Origin: Streptomyces liangshanensis
GTDB taxonomy: Bacteria > Actinomycetota > Actinomycetes > Streptomycetales > Streptomycetaceae
Length of the DNA: 64,000 bases
NCBI RefSeq assembly: GCF_011694815.1
Contig: NZ_CP050177.1
Span: forward strand, 4,627,001-4,691,000
Direction of reading: 5' to 3'
Of the stretch, positions 57,270 to 64,000 are shown piece after piece (position 1 is the stretch's first letter; every line of letters starts with the position of its first letter). The notes under the pieces were generated by a model. The model searched no databases and was not told where the DNA came from. It worked only from the letters and a program-made list of their open reading frames with translations. A program made the translations under genes and the position numbers.

Positions 57270-58020
57270 CACAGCGTCCGCAGGCCCCTTGTGGGCAGTC
57301 ATGTACCACTCGGTCGCCGACCGCACGGACGACCCCTACCAGGTGACGGTCTCGCCCGGACGCCTCGAACGCCAGCTCGGGTGGCTGCGCCGCCGGGGAC
57401 TGGCCGGCGTCAGCATGGCGCAACTGCTCCGCGCCCGCGCGGAGGGCCGGGGCGCCCGGCTCGTCGGGCTGACCTTCGACGACGGGTACGCCGACTTCAA
57501 CGAGGCGGCCGTGCCACTGCTCCACCGTTACGGCTTCACCGCCACCGTCTACGTCCTGCCGGGACGCCTCGGCGGCGAGAACGAGTGGGACAGCCCCGGC
57601 CCCCGCAAGTCCCTCCTCACCGAGGACGGCATCCGGCTGGCCGCCGAGGCCGGCATGGAGGTCGGCTCGCACGGGCTGCGCCACATCGACCTCACCGCGG
57701 CCGACGACGAGACGCTCGCCGCCGAGACCGCGCGCAGCCGCGCCCTCCTCCAGGACATCACCGGCACCGAGGTGACCGGCTTCTGCTATCCGTACGGGAC
57801 GGTCGACGAGCGCGTCATCGGGGCCGTACGGGACGCCGGGTACACGTACGCCGTCGGCATCGACCCCGGCCCGCTCACCGGCCTGTTCGCCCTCCCGCGC
57901 ATCCACGTCGGCGAGAACGACACCGACCTGCGCCTGCACCTCAAGTGGCGGCTGCACCGGTGGCGCCGCCAACCCGTGCCGTACGCCGCCCCCTACGAGC
58001 CCGAGCGGGCGCGCCCATGA
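57259..58020 (+). CDS. Polysaccharide deacetylase (NodB/CE4 family)
   Basis: The 253-residue protein has the NodB domain: LWAVMYHSVADRTDDPYQVT, the metal-binding TFDDGYADFNEAAVPLL (first Asp pair), EVGSHGLRHIDLTAADDETL (H-x-x-x-H motif) and CYPYGTVDERVIGAV (catalytic Arg/Pro region). No signal peptide or membrane segment is seen, so it may act on cytoplasmic or lipid-linked intermediates, or be exported by another route. It removes N- or O-acetyl groups from sugars. The start overlaps the flippase gene by 11 bases; the end overlaps the next glycosyltransferase by four (ATGA). Confidence 0.92.
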   Translation: MPADTASAGPLWAVMYHSVADRTDDPYQVTVSPGRLERQLGWLRRRGLAGVSMAQLLRARAEGRGARLVGLTFDDGYADFNEAAVPLLHRYGFTATVYVLPGRLGGENEWDSPGPRKSLLTEDGIRLAAEAGMEVGSHGLRHIDLTAADDETLAAETARSRALLQDITGTEVTGFCYPYGTVDERVIGAVRDAGYTYAVGIDPGPLTGLFALPRIHVGENDTDLRLHLKWRLHRWRRQPVPYAAPYEPERARP

Positions 58021-59219
58021 GAGTCCTGCACGTCATCACCGGTCTCGGCATCGGCGGGGCCGAGCAGCAACTGCGCCTCATGCTGCGGAAACTGCCGACG
58101 GACAGCGACGTCGTCACCCTCACCAACCCCGGCGCGGTCGCGCGCGGCATCGTCGCCGACGGGGTCCGCGTCCGGGACCTCGCGATGACCGGCAACCGTG
58201 ACCTCGGCGCGCTGCCCCGGCTCACCGGGCTGGTCAGGCGAGGGCAGTACGACCTTGTGCACACCCACCTCTACCGCGCCTGCCTGTACGGGCGGTTCGC
58301 GGCGCGGCTCGCGGGGGTGCGGGCCGTCGTCGCCACCGAGCACTCCCTCGGCGACGCCCAGATCGAGGGCCGCCCGCTGTCCTCCGGAGCCCGCGCCCTC
58401 TACCTCGCCGGGGAACGCCTCGGCACCGCCACCGTCGCCGTCTCCGCGACCGTGGCCCGGCGCCTGGAGCGCTGGGGGGTACGGCGCGACCGCATCCACG
58501 TCGTGCCCAACGGCATCGAGGTCGACCGCTTCGCCTACGACGACGCCGCCCGCCGCGACGCCCGCAAGCGCCTCGGACTGCCGCAGGACGCGTTCGTGGT
58601 CGGCGGGGTCGGCCGGCTCACCGGCGGCAAGCGCTTCGACACCCTCGTACGGGCCGTCTCCGACCTGCCCGACGCGCGCCTGCTGCTCGTCGGCGAGGGC
58701 GCCGAGCACGTCAGGCTCCAACGGCTGGCGTACGTACGGGGGGCGGCGGACCGGATCCTGCTGCACGGCGCGTGCCAGGACCCGCCGCCCGACGCCTACA
58801 CCGGCTCGGGCACCGGCACCGGCTCCCCGGCCGCGGACCCGGCGGACGGGCCCGACCTGCCCGCGCTGCTCGCCGCCATGGACGTCTTCGTCTCCACCTC
58901 CCACGACGAGGCCTTCGGGCTCGCGATCGTCGAGGCGCTGGCCGCCGGACTGCCCGTCCTGCACGTCACCTGCCCCGCGCTGGCGGACCTCCCCGCCGAA
59001 GCGGCTCCCGGCGCGCGGCAGATCACCGGCAACGTACCCGAACTGATCGCGGAGCTGAGGCGGTTCCAGGAGGCGGCCCGGGGACCGGGTGTCCACCGCC
59101 TGCCCGTCCCGGACGCCGCACGCCACTACGACATCTCCCACAGTGCCGAACAGCTGATGGCCGTCTACGAGAACGCGCTGCGCGGCCCGGCCCCCACCCG
59201 AGAAGTGAGTTGCCCATGA
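58017..59219 (+). CDS. GT4-family glycosyltransferase
   Basis: The 400-residue protein starts MRVLHVITGLGIGGAEQQLR, the classic GT4 acceptor-domain opening. It continues with YDLVHTHLYRACLYGRFAAR and IHVVPNGIEVDRFAYDDAAR, then the donor domain GGVGRLTGGKRFDTLVRAVS, DARLLLVGEGAEHVRLQRLA and the active-site loop TSHDEAFGLAIVEALAAGLP. A Gly/Thr/Pro insert of about 25 residues interrupts the C-terminal domain near residue 265. It is paralogous to the operon's first GT4 gene but clearly diverged, so they likely make different linkages. ATGA overlaps on both ends. Confidence 0.93.
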   Translation: MRVLHVITGLGIGGAEQQLRLMLRKLPTDSDVVTLTNPGAVARGIVADGVRVRDLAMTGNRDLGALPRLTGLVRRGQYDLVHTHLYRACLYGRFAARLAGVRAVVATEHSLGDAQIEGRPLSSGARALYLAGERLGTATVAVSATVARRLERWGVRRDRIHVVPNGIEVDRFAYDDAARRDARKRLGLPQDAFVVGGVGRLTGGKRFDTLVRAVSDLPDARLLLVGEGAEHVRLQRLAYVRGAADRILLHGACQDPPPDAYTGSGTGTGSPAADPADGPDLPALLAAMDVFVSTSHDEAFGLAIVEALAAGLPVLHVTCPALADLPAEAAPGARQITGNVPELIAELRRFQEAARGPGVHRLPVPDAARHYDISHSAEQLMAVYENALRGPAPTREVSCP

Positions 59220-59923
59220 CCAAGGAATCGAGTTCTCCGCGTCGCGAGGGCGTCAGGACCTCGCCGGTGCCGTCGAAGCCCTCGGCGTTCAGGAAGCCGC
59301 CGCTGTGGACGGTCGTGCCGGTCGCGGCCCTGATCGGCGCCCTGGCCGGCGGGGTGTACGGGACGGTCCGTACCCCGCAGTACAACGCCACCAGTTACGT
59401 CCTCGTCGTCCCCACCGAGAAGTCCGACCCGGCGGCGGCCCTCGGCTTCGCCACCGCCTACGGGCGGGTCGCCTCGCAGGTCGCGATCCTCGGCGACGCC
59501 CAGGTCTGGGCCGGCGTCCCGGCGGCCACCCTCAGGGCCAACGTGCGCACGGAGACCTCCCCGGACGCGCCGATGATCTCCGTCACCGCGACCTCGTCGA
59601 GCGCCTCGGTCGCGGTCAGCATGGCCGACGGGGTGGCCCGCTCCCTGGTCGTCAACGGCTCGCACCTCCAGACCAGCACCAACGTCAAGGTGCTCCAGTT
59701 CTCCCGCGCCGTGAAGCCGACCGCCCCGGTCTCGCCCTCCGCCCCCCTCGCGGCCCTCGTCGGGGCCAGCGCGGGCGGCCTCCTCGGCGGCCTCGGCCTG
59801 CTCGTACGGCCCAAGCGGCGCCGGACGGCCCCGGCCTACGGGACCGTACCGAACCCGTCGGCGTCGGAATCCCCGGCGCAGTCCCCGCAGTCCCAGCCCC
59901 AGCCCCAACCGGAAACGGTGTGA
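59216..59923 (+). CDS. Wzz-like chain-length determinant protein
   Basis: The 235-residue protein has an N-terminal disordered stretch and a first membrane helix (LWTVVPVAALIGALAGGVYG), followed by the Wzz_N-like TPQYNATSYVLVV. An extracytoplasmic helical region comes next, and then a second membrane helix (LAALVGASAGGLLGGLGLLV) before a Pro/Gln-rich cytoplasmic tail. It lacks the BY-kinase domain of Wzc/CpsCD pairs and no kinase gene follows. Chain length may thus be set without tyrosine-kinase cycling. Its ATG overlaps the preceding TGA by four bases. Confidence 0.85.
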   Translation: MTKESSSPRREGVRTSPVPSKPSAFRKPPLWTVVPVAALIGALAGGVYGTVRTPQYNATSYVLVVPTEKSDPAAALGFATAYGRVASQVAILGDAQVWAGVPAATLRANVRTETSPDAPMISVTATSSSASVAVSMADGVARSLVVNGSHLQTSTNVKVLQFSRAVKPTAPVSPSAPLAALVGASAGGLLGGLGLLVRPKRRRTAPAYGTVPNPSASESPAQSPQSQPQPQPETV

Positions 59924-61173
59924 TGGCCACCCAACCGCAGACACGTACGACGCCCGCGTCCCCCACGACGACGACCACGGTCAACGGTGCGCGCAGGACC
60001 GTGACCCCCTCCCGGTTCACGCCCTCCCGGTTCACCCGCTCCACCGCCGTCCCCGCACCCCTCACCGGGCCCGCCCCCGGCCCGGTCCTCACCACCGAAC
60101 TCGTCCGGGACATCGACGGCTTCGCCGCCCTCGCCCCCGCCTGGAACGACCTGTACCGCCGCTCCCGCACGGCCACCCCCTTCCAGAGCCACGCCTGGCT
60201 CCACTCCTGGTGGCTCTCCTACGGCACCCCCGGCCGCCTGCGCGTCGTCCTGGTCCACCGGGGAGGGGACCTGGTCGCCGCGGCGCCGCTGATGCTGATC
60301 CACCGCCCGTTCCCCGTGCTGATCCCGCTCGGGGGCCCCATCTCCGACTTCTCCGACGTCCTGCTGGACGACACCTGCGCCGACGCGGCCGCCGCCCTCG
60401 CGAAGGCCCTCGCCCGCGCGGCCCGTACCGCCGTCATCGACCTGCGCGAGGTACGGCCGGGAGCCGCGGCGGAACGCGTCCACGCCTGCTGGCCCGGCCC
60501 CCGCCGGCGGCTCGCCGACTCGCCCTGCCTGGAGCTGCCCGCCGTCCCCATGGACGAGCTGCTCGGCCGCCTCGCCTCCGCCCGCGCCCAGCGCGCCCGC
60601 GCCAAGCTCCGCAAGCTCGACGCGCTCGGCATCGAGGAGCGGATCGTGCCCGGGGACGAGATCCCCGGCGCGGTCGGCCGGCTCCTGGAACTGCACCGGC
60701 TCCAGTGGCAGGGCCGCGGCGTCACCCCCGAACACCTCAGCACCCGCTTCTCCGAGCACCTGACCCGCTCGGTCCGGTCCATGGCCGAGCAGGGCGACGC
60801 CATGATCACCGAGTTCCGGCTGGCCGGGGAACTGGTCGCCTCCGACCTGACCCTGATGTCGCCCCAGCTGGCGGGCGGCTACCTCTACGGGGCCGACCCG
60901 GTGCTCCGCGCCAAGAAGGTCGACGTGGCCACGATGCTGCTGCGCACCTGCGCGCGGCAGATCGGCGCCGACGGGCGCACCACGCTGAGCATGCTGCGCG
61001 GCAACGAGCCGTACAAGCACCACTGGCGCCCGGACACCGTGTGCAACCAGCGCTTCCTTCTCGCCAGGACGTACCTGACGCCGTGGCTGCACCTGCTGGC
61101 CGCCCGCGCGGCGGGCCGCGGCCGGGCGGCCGCCCTGGTCAAACGGCTGCGGCGGGGCGGCGACAAGGCGTGA
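59923..61173 (+). CDS. FemAB/CelD (BcsL)-like acyltransferase of the GNAT fold
   Basis: The 416-residue protein has a Thr-rich disordered head of ~50 residues, then the GNAT_6 pattern: TPFQSHAWLHSWWLSYGTPG, RLRVVLVHRGGDLVAAAPLM, AKLRKLDALGIEERIVPGDE, HRLQWQGRGVTPEHLSTRFS, and SMLRGNEPYKHHWRPDTVCN near the end (the family's G-x-E-P/x-Y-K segment). CelD/BcsL-type proteins accompany cellulose and exopolysaccharide clusters and are thought to acylate sugars or lipid carriers. ATG 59923 shares its A with the preceding TGA. It is the last gene of the coupled series. Confidence 0.88.
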   Translation: MATQPQTRTTPASPTTTTTVNGARRTVTPSRFTPSRFTRSTAVPAPLTGPAPGPVLTTELVRDIDGFAALAPAWNDLYRRSRTATPFQSHAWLHSWWLSYGTPGRLRVVLVHRGGDLVAAAPLMLIHRPFPVLIPLGGPISDFSDVLLDDTCADAAAALAKALARAARTAVIDLREVRPGAAAERVHACWPGPRRRLADSPCLELPAVPMDELLGRLASARAQRARAKLRKLDALGIEERIVPGDEIPGAVGRLLELHRLQWQGRGVTPEHLSTRFSEHLTRSVRSMAEQGDAMITEFRLAGELVASDLTLMSPQLAGGYLYGADPVLRAKKVDVATMLLRTCARQIGADGRTTLSMLRGNEPYKHHWRPDTVCNQRFLLARTYLTPWLHLLAARAAGRGRAAALVKRLRRGGDKA

Positions 61174-61224
61174 CCCGGATACGGGCCGCCGTGCCACCGC
61201 CCCGCCGCGCGGGGGTGAGGGGCG

Positions 61225-62508
61225 TCAGGACCTCTTGCGCTCCCACCAGTCGACACGGAGGCAGAGCTTGCCGCCGAGCCAGGTCTCGACCCAGCTGCCG
61301 AGGTTCATCGGCGTGCACCCGTCCGGTGTGGGCGGGACCGGCGGCACCGGCGGCACCGGGGGCGGGGTCGGCGTCGTGGGCGTCGGCACGGGCGGGGTGG
61401 GCACGGTCGGCGTGGGGACCGGGGGCGTCGGGACCGTCGGCGTGGGGACGGGCGGCGTCGGCACGGTCGGGGTCGGTACGGGCGGCGTCGGCACGGGCTC
61501 CGGCAGCCGTCCGTACAGCTTGGAACGGAACACCTTCGACGACTGCGGATTCTTGTCGCACTGCCACACGCCGTGCGGGCAGTAGTCGGTGACGGTGTTG
61601 TAGATCGGTTTGTGGGTGTCGATCCATTCGAGCATGCGGCGCATGTACGTCGGGTTGTCGCCGTTGCGGTAGAGACCCCATTCGGGATAGGAGACGACCT
61701 TTTTGTGTGCGGCGGCGAAGTCCACGTGCTGTTTCAGGCCGTAGGGCTCATTGACCTGTTCGTCGAAGGTCCGGCCGGGGGGCTGGTCGTACGAATCCAT
61801 TCCGATGATGTCCACGACGTCGTCGCCGGGGTAGCACCGGGTCCACGGCACGGCGTCCTCGCCGCGGTTCGGCGCCCAGTCGAACCGGAACTTCTGGCCG
61901 GGCACCGCGCGCATCGTCGTGACGATGCTCCTCCAGTACTTCTTCCACGACTCCGGGTCGGGGCCGCAGCGGTGCGTGTACGTGGTGCCGTTCATCTCCC
62001 AGCCGAGCACGATCACCGTGTCCGGGACACCCAGCCCGACGAGCCGTTCCGCCAGCGCCCTGAAGTGGCCGTCGTAACTGCCCGAGGCGCCTCTCTGCAG
62101 CTCACGCCGTACGACGTAGTCGGGGACCCGGCCCTCGTTGCGCTCCAGCATCGGGACGTTGAGGACGAACATCCGGTCGGCCTTGGCCTTGCGCCACTCC
62201 GCCCAGTCCGCGACGAAGCTGGGGCTGCCCTCGATGTTGGACCAGACGTCGCCGGGCAGGTAGGTGTGGCCGACACGCAGTTCCGTACCGCCGAGCCACT
62301 TCTGCATCTCGGCGATGCGCCGCACCCCCCTCGGCCCGTAGTCGAGGTAGGCGCCGAACGCCGGCGCCGGGGCCTGGGGCGGTTTCGGGTCCGGCGGGTC
62401 CACCGGACCCGTCGTGGCGGCCGGCGACGGAAGTCCCGCGCCGGTGGCAAGAAGGCCTGCCGTGACCGCACCCAGACAGGTGCTCGCCAGTCGTCGACGT
62501 CGGGACAT
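61225..62508 (-). CDS. Secreted GH26-like endo-beta-glycanase with Pro-Thr linker
   Basis: The 427-residue protein has a signal peptide (STCLGAVTAGLLATGAGLPS) and a GH26-type catalytic domain. Glu171 in VIVLGWEMNGTTYTHR is the probable acid/base and Glu276 in KKVVSYPEWGLYRNG the nucleophile, both with the expected neighbours. A VPTPTVPTPP repeat linker of about 60 residues follows, then a short Cys-containing C-terminal module (PMNLGSWVETWLGGKLCLRV). GH26 enzymes cut beta-1,4-mannans, xylans or beta-1,3/1,4-glucans; the exact bond is open. It is transcribed towards the polysaccharide operon and may trim or release the polymer made there. Confidence 0.88.
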   Translation of the reverse strand: MSRRRRLASTCLGAVTAGLLATGAGLPSPAATTGPVDPPDPKPPQAPAPAFGAYLDYGPRGVRRIAEMQKWLGGTELRVGHTYLPGDVWSNIEGSPSFVADWAEWRKAKADRMFVLNVPMLERNEGRVPDYVVRRELQRGASGSYDGHFRALAERLVGLGVPDTVIVLGWEMNGTTYTHRCGPDPESWKKYWRSIVTTMRAVPGQKFRFDWAPNRGEDAVPWTRCYPGDDVVDIIGMDSYDQPPGRTFDEQVNEPYGLKQHVDFAAAHKKVVSYPEWGLYRNGDNPTYMRRMLEWIDTHKPIYNTVTDYCPHGVWQCDKNPQSSKVFRSKLYGRLPEPVPTPPVPTPTVPTPPVPTPTVPTPPVPTPTVPTPPVPTPTTPTPPPVPPVPPVPPTPDGCTPMNLGSWVETWLGGKLCLRVDWWERKRS

Positions 62509-62661
62509 GTGCGCTCCTCGTGATCGAGCCTCAGCTTCCGATTGCTCAGCTTCTGGTCCAAAAGTATTTCTAATAAGCCAATGGGGAACCCGGGTTGGCT
62601 TCCCAGTAGTCCGTTCGTGCATTTGATCCCCCGCATGGGTTACCGAAATGAAGGGCACACC

Positions 62662-64000
62662 GTGCCGAGCTTTGACACCCGCGTTCCCGCCGTGCTGCTG
62701 CGGCTGGACCGGAATCCGTTCCATCACGGCACACTCGGCGCCGTCAGATCGCTCGGCAGGGCGGGCATCGAGGTGCACGCCGTCGTCGAGGCGGCCGACA
62801 GCCCCGTCACCCGCTCCCGCTACCTCCGCGAGGCGCATCCACGGCCGGGCGACACCACGGATCTGGCGGGCATTCAGCGACTGCTGACCGGCATCGCCGA
62901 CCGGCTCGCGATCCCCGCCGTCCTCCTCGCGATGGACGACCTGAGCGCCATCGCCGTGGGGCGGCTCCGGCCGGCGCTGCGCACCCGGTACCTGCTGCCT
63001 GAACAGCCGTCAGGACTGCCCGAGCGGGTCGCGGACAAGGCCGAGCTGGTCGGGATCTGCGCGGAGCTGGGCGTACCGCACCCGGAGACGGTCGTCCCCG
63101 GGAGCGCGGCGGAGGCCGCGGCGGCTGCCTGGGCGCTCGGGCTGCCGGTGGTGGCGAAGTGGAGCCGGCCGTGGCTGCTCCCGGAGGGCGCGGGGCTGCG
63201 CAGCACGCAGGTGCTGCGCTCGTCGCGGGAGGCGCGGGAGCTGTACGGGCGGAGCGCCGAGGCGGGCAGCGGGCTGCTGCTCCAGCGGTTCCTGCCGCCG
63301 GGCCGGGACCTGGACTGGTTCTTCCACGGCTACAGCGGCCGGGACGGGACGTGCCTGGTGGGGGCGGCCGGGCGCAAGGAGCGCTCCTGGCCGGTGGGGG
63401 CGGGGCTGACCGCGGTGGGGCGGTGGCTGTCCCACCCGGAGGTGGAGCGGACGGCGCGTCAGCTGGTCGCCGCGCTCGGCTACCGGGGGATCCTCGACCT
63501 GGACTTCCGGCAGGACGCCGCTACCGGCGCGTACCACCTGCTCGACTTCAATCCCCGGCCCGGCGCACAGTTCCGGCTCTTCACGGACGGCGCGGGCACC
63601 GATGTCGTACGGGCGCAGCACCTCGACCTGACGGGGCGGGCGGTCCCGGCGCCGGTGGCGGCGTACGGGCGGACGTTCGTGGTGGAGAACTACGCGCTGC
63701 TGTCGGCGCTGGCGTCGCGGGGCGCCTCGGCGGGGGACTTCCCGGGCGCCGGGTCCTTCCCGGGGGCGTGCGCGGGGCGGGAGGCCGCGTGGTGGGCGCG
63801 GGACGACTGGCGGCCGGCGGCGGCGATGGCGGGGGCCTGGGTACGGCACGGGGCGCGGCGCGGTGGCCGGCGGCTGCTGCGGGGCCGGGCGGCGGGGGCC
63901 GGCGCGGCGGCCGGGGAGGTGGTTCTCGTACGGCAGCGGCGGGGCGGTTCCGGTGCGCCGGCGCGGCCGCCGGTTCCGCTGGGGGGCCGGTCGCCGGACG
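62662..64000 (+). CDS. ATP-grasp enzyme (3' end beyond the window)
   Basis: The frame is open from GTG 62662 (GAAGGG six bases upstream; ATG 62635 is also in frame) to the window edge, at least 446 codons. An N-terminal pre-ATP-grasp domain (AVLLRLDRNPFHHGTLGAVR) leads to LPERVADKAELVGICAELGV, then to LPVVAKWSRPWLL (ATP loop), LLLQRFLPPGRDLDWFFHGY and the metal-binding GILDLDFRQDAATGAYHLLD with FNPRPGAQFRLF. Such carboxylate-amine ligases join a carboxylate to an amine or thiol. It is divergent from the GH26 gene and fits tailoring of the polysaccharide or a small metabolite; this is inference. Confidence 0.88.
   Translation, partial: MPSFDTRVPAVLLRLDRNPFHHGTLGAVRSLGRAGIEVHAVVEAADSPVTRSRYLREAHPRPGDTTDLAGIQRLLTGIADRLAIPAVLLAMDDLSAIAVGRLRPALRTRYLLPEQPSGLPERVADKAELVGICAELGVPHPETVVPGSAAEAAAAAWALGLPVVAKWSRPWLLPEGAGLRSTQVLRSSREARELYGRSAEAGSGLLLQRFLPPGRDLDWFFHGYSGRDGTCLVGAAGRKERSWPVGAGLTAVGRWLSHPEVERTARQLVAALGYRGILDLDFRQDAATGAYHLLDFNPRPGAQFRLFTDGAGTDVVRAQHLDLTGRAVPAPVAAYGRTFVVENYALLSALASRGASAGDFPGAGSFPGACAGREAAWWARDDWRPAAAMAGAWVRHGARRGGRRLLRGRAAGAGAAAGEVVLVRQRRGGSGAPARPPVPLGGRSPD

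Noticed and set aside
61390..61505. Possible CRISPR-like repeat array
   Set aside because: The periodic repeats encode an in-frame Pro-Thr-Val linker; there are no spacers and no cas genes.

Overview
The window is high-GC DNA from a Streptomyces chromosome. The evidence is its strong G/C third-position bias, frequent GTG/TTG starts, an hrdD-type sigma factor, a chaplin, a SepX-type divisome protein next to galU and molybdopterin genes, and several Streptomyces-only conserved proteins. No rRNA or CRISPR was seen. Both ends cut through genes: the tail of an unknown gene at the left, and an ATP-grasp gene running off the right.

Layout. 0-5 kb: regulators and a two-gene unit made of an M48-like metallopeptidase and a small partner. 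5-8.4 kb: a fossil accessory region beside tRNA-Arg(CCU). It holds an internally deleted IS256-family element with recognisable ends, a lower-GC PIN-domain gene and a dead tyrosine-recombinase tail whose catalytic Tyr position reads Cys. 8.6-17.6 kb: GNAT, a degenerate acyl-CoA-synthetase-like protein, an M6 protease, a TetR/MFS pair with well-formed operators, and MarR/dioxygenase. 18-30.9 kb: hrdD behind a consensus SigR promoter, WYL regulator/MFS, MscL, MTA phosphorylase, an FmdB zinc ribbon under a CIRCE-like site, an MFS transporter and a K+/H+ antiporter. 31-34.7 kb: a secreted penicillin acylase and 5-formyl-THF cyclo-ligase. 34.8-40.3 kb: one colinear operon galU-moeA-moaC-mog-GNAT-sepX, joining UDP-glucose supply, molybdopterin genes and the divisome. 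40.3-43.7 kb: tRNA-Ala(CGC) with a second integrase scar and a patch of poorly characterised genes. 43.7-49.9 kb: secreted proteins, GNAT, cytochrome P450 and a VKOR-family protein.

50-64 kb is the most interesting part. A chaplin and a nine-gene, almost fully overlapping exopolysaccharide operon face apart across a 754-bp gap. The operon encodes GT4, phosphoglycosyl transferase, Wzy/WaaL-like, MurJ/Wzx-like, deacetylase, GT4, Wzz-like and FemAB/CelD-like acyltransferase functions. A GH26 hydrolase and an ATP-grasp enzyme follow. Both sides of the gap carry a candidate promoter of the BldN type (CGTAAC-N16-CGTTGA): CGCAAC-N16-CGTTGA for the chaplin and CGTATC-N16-CGTTGT for the polysaccharide operon. 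This suggests, as inference, an aerial-hypha surface polysaccharide made together with the chaplin sheath.

Functions are read from motifs and remembered family features; no database search was possible. Start codons were chosen by ribosome-binding-site spacing and family length where stated.
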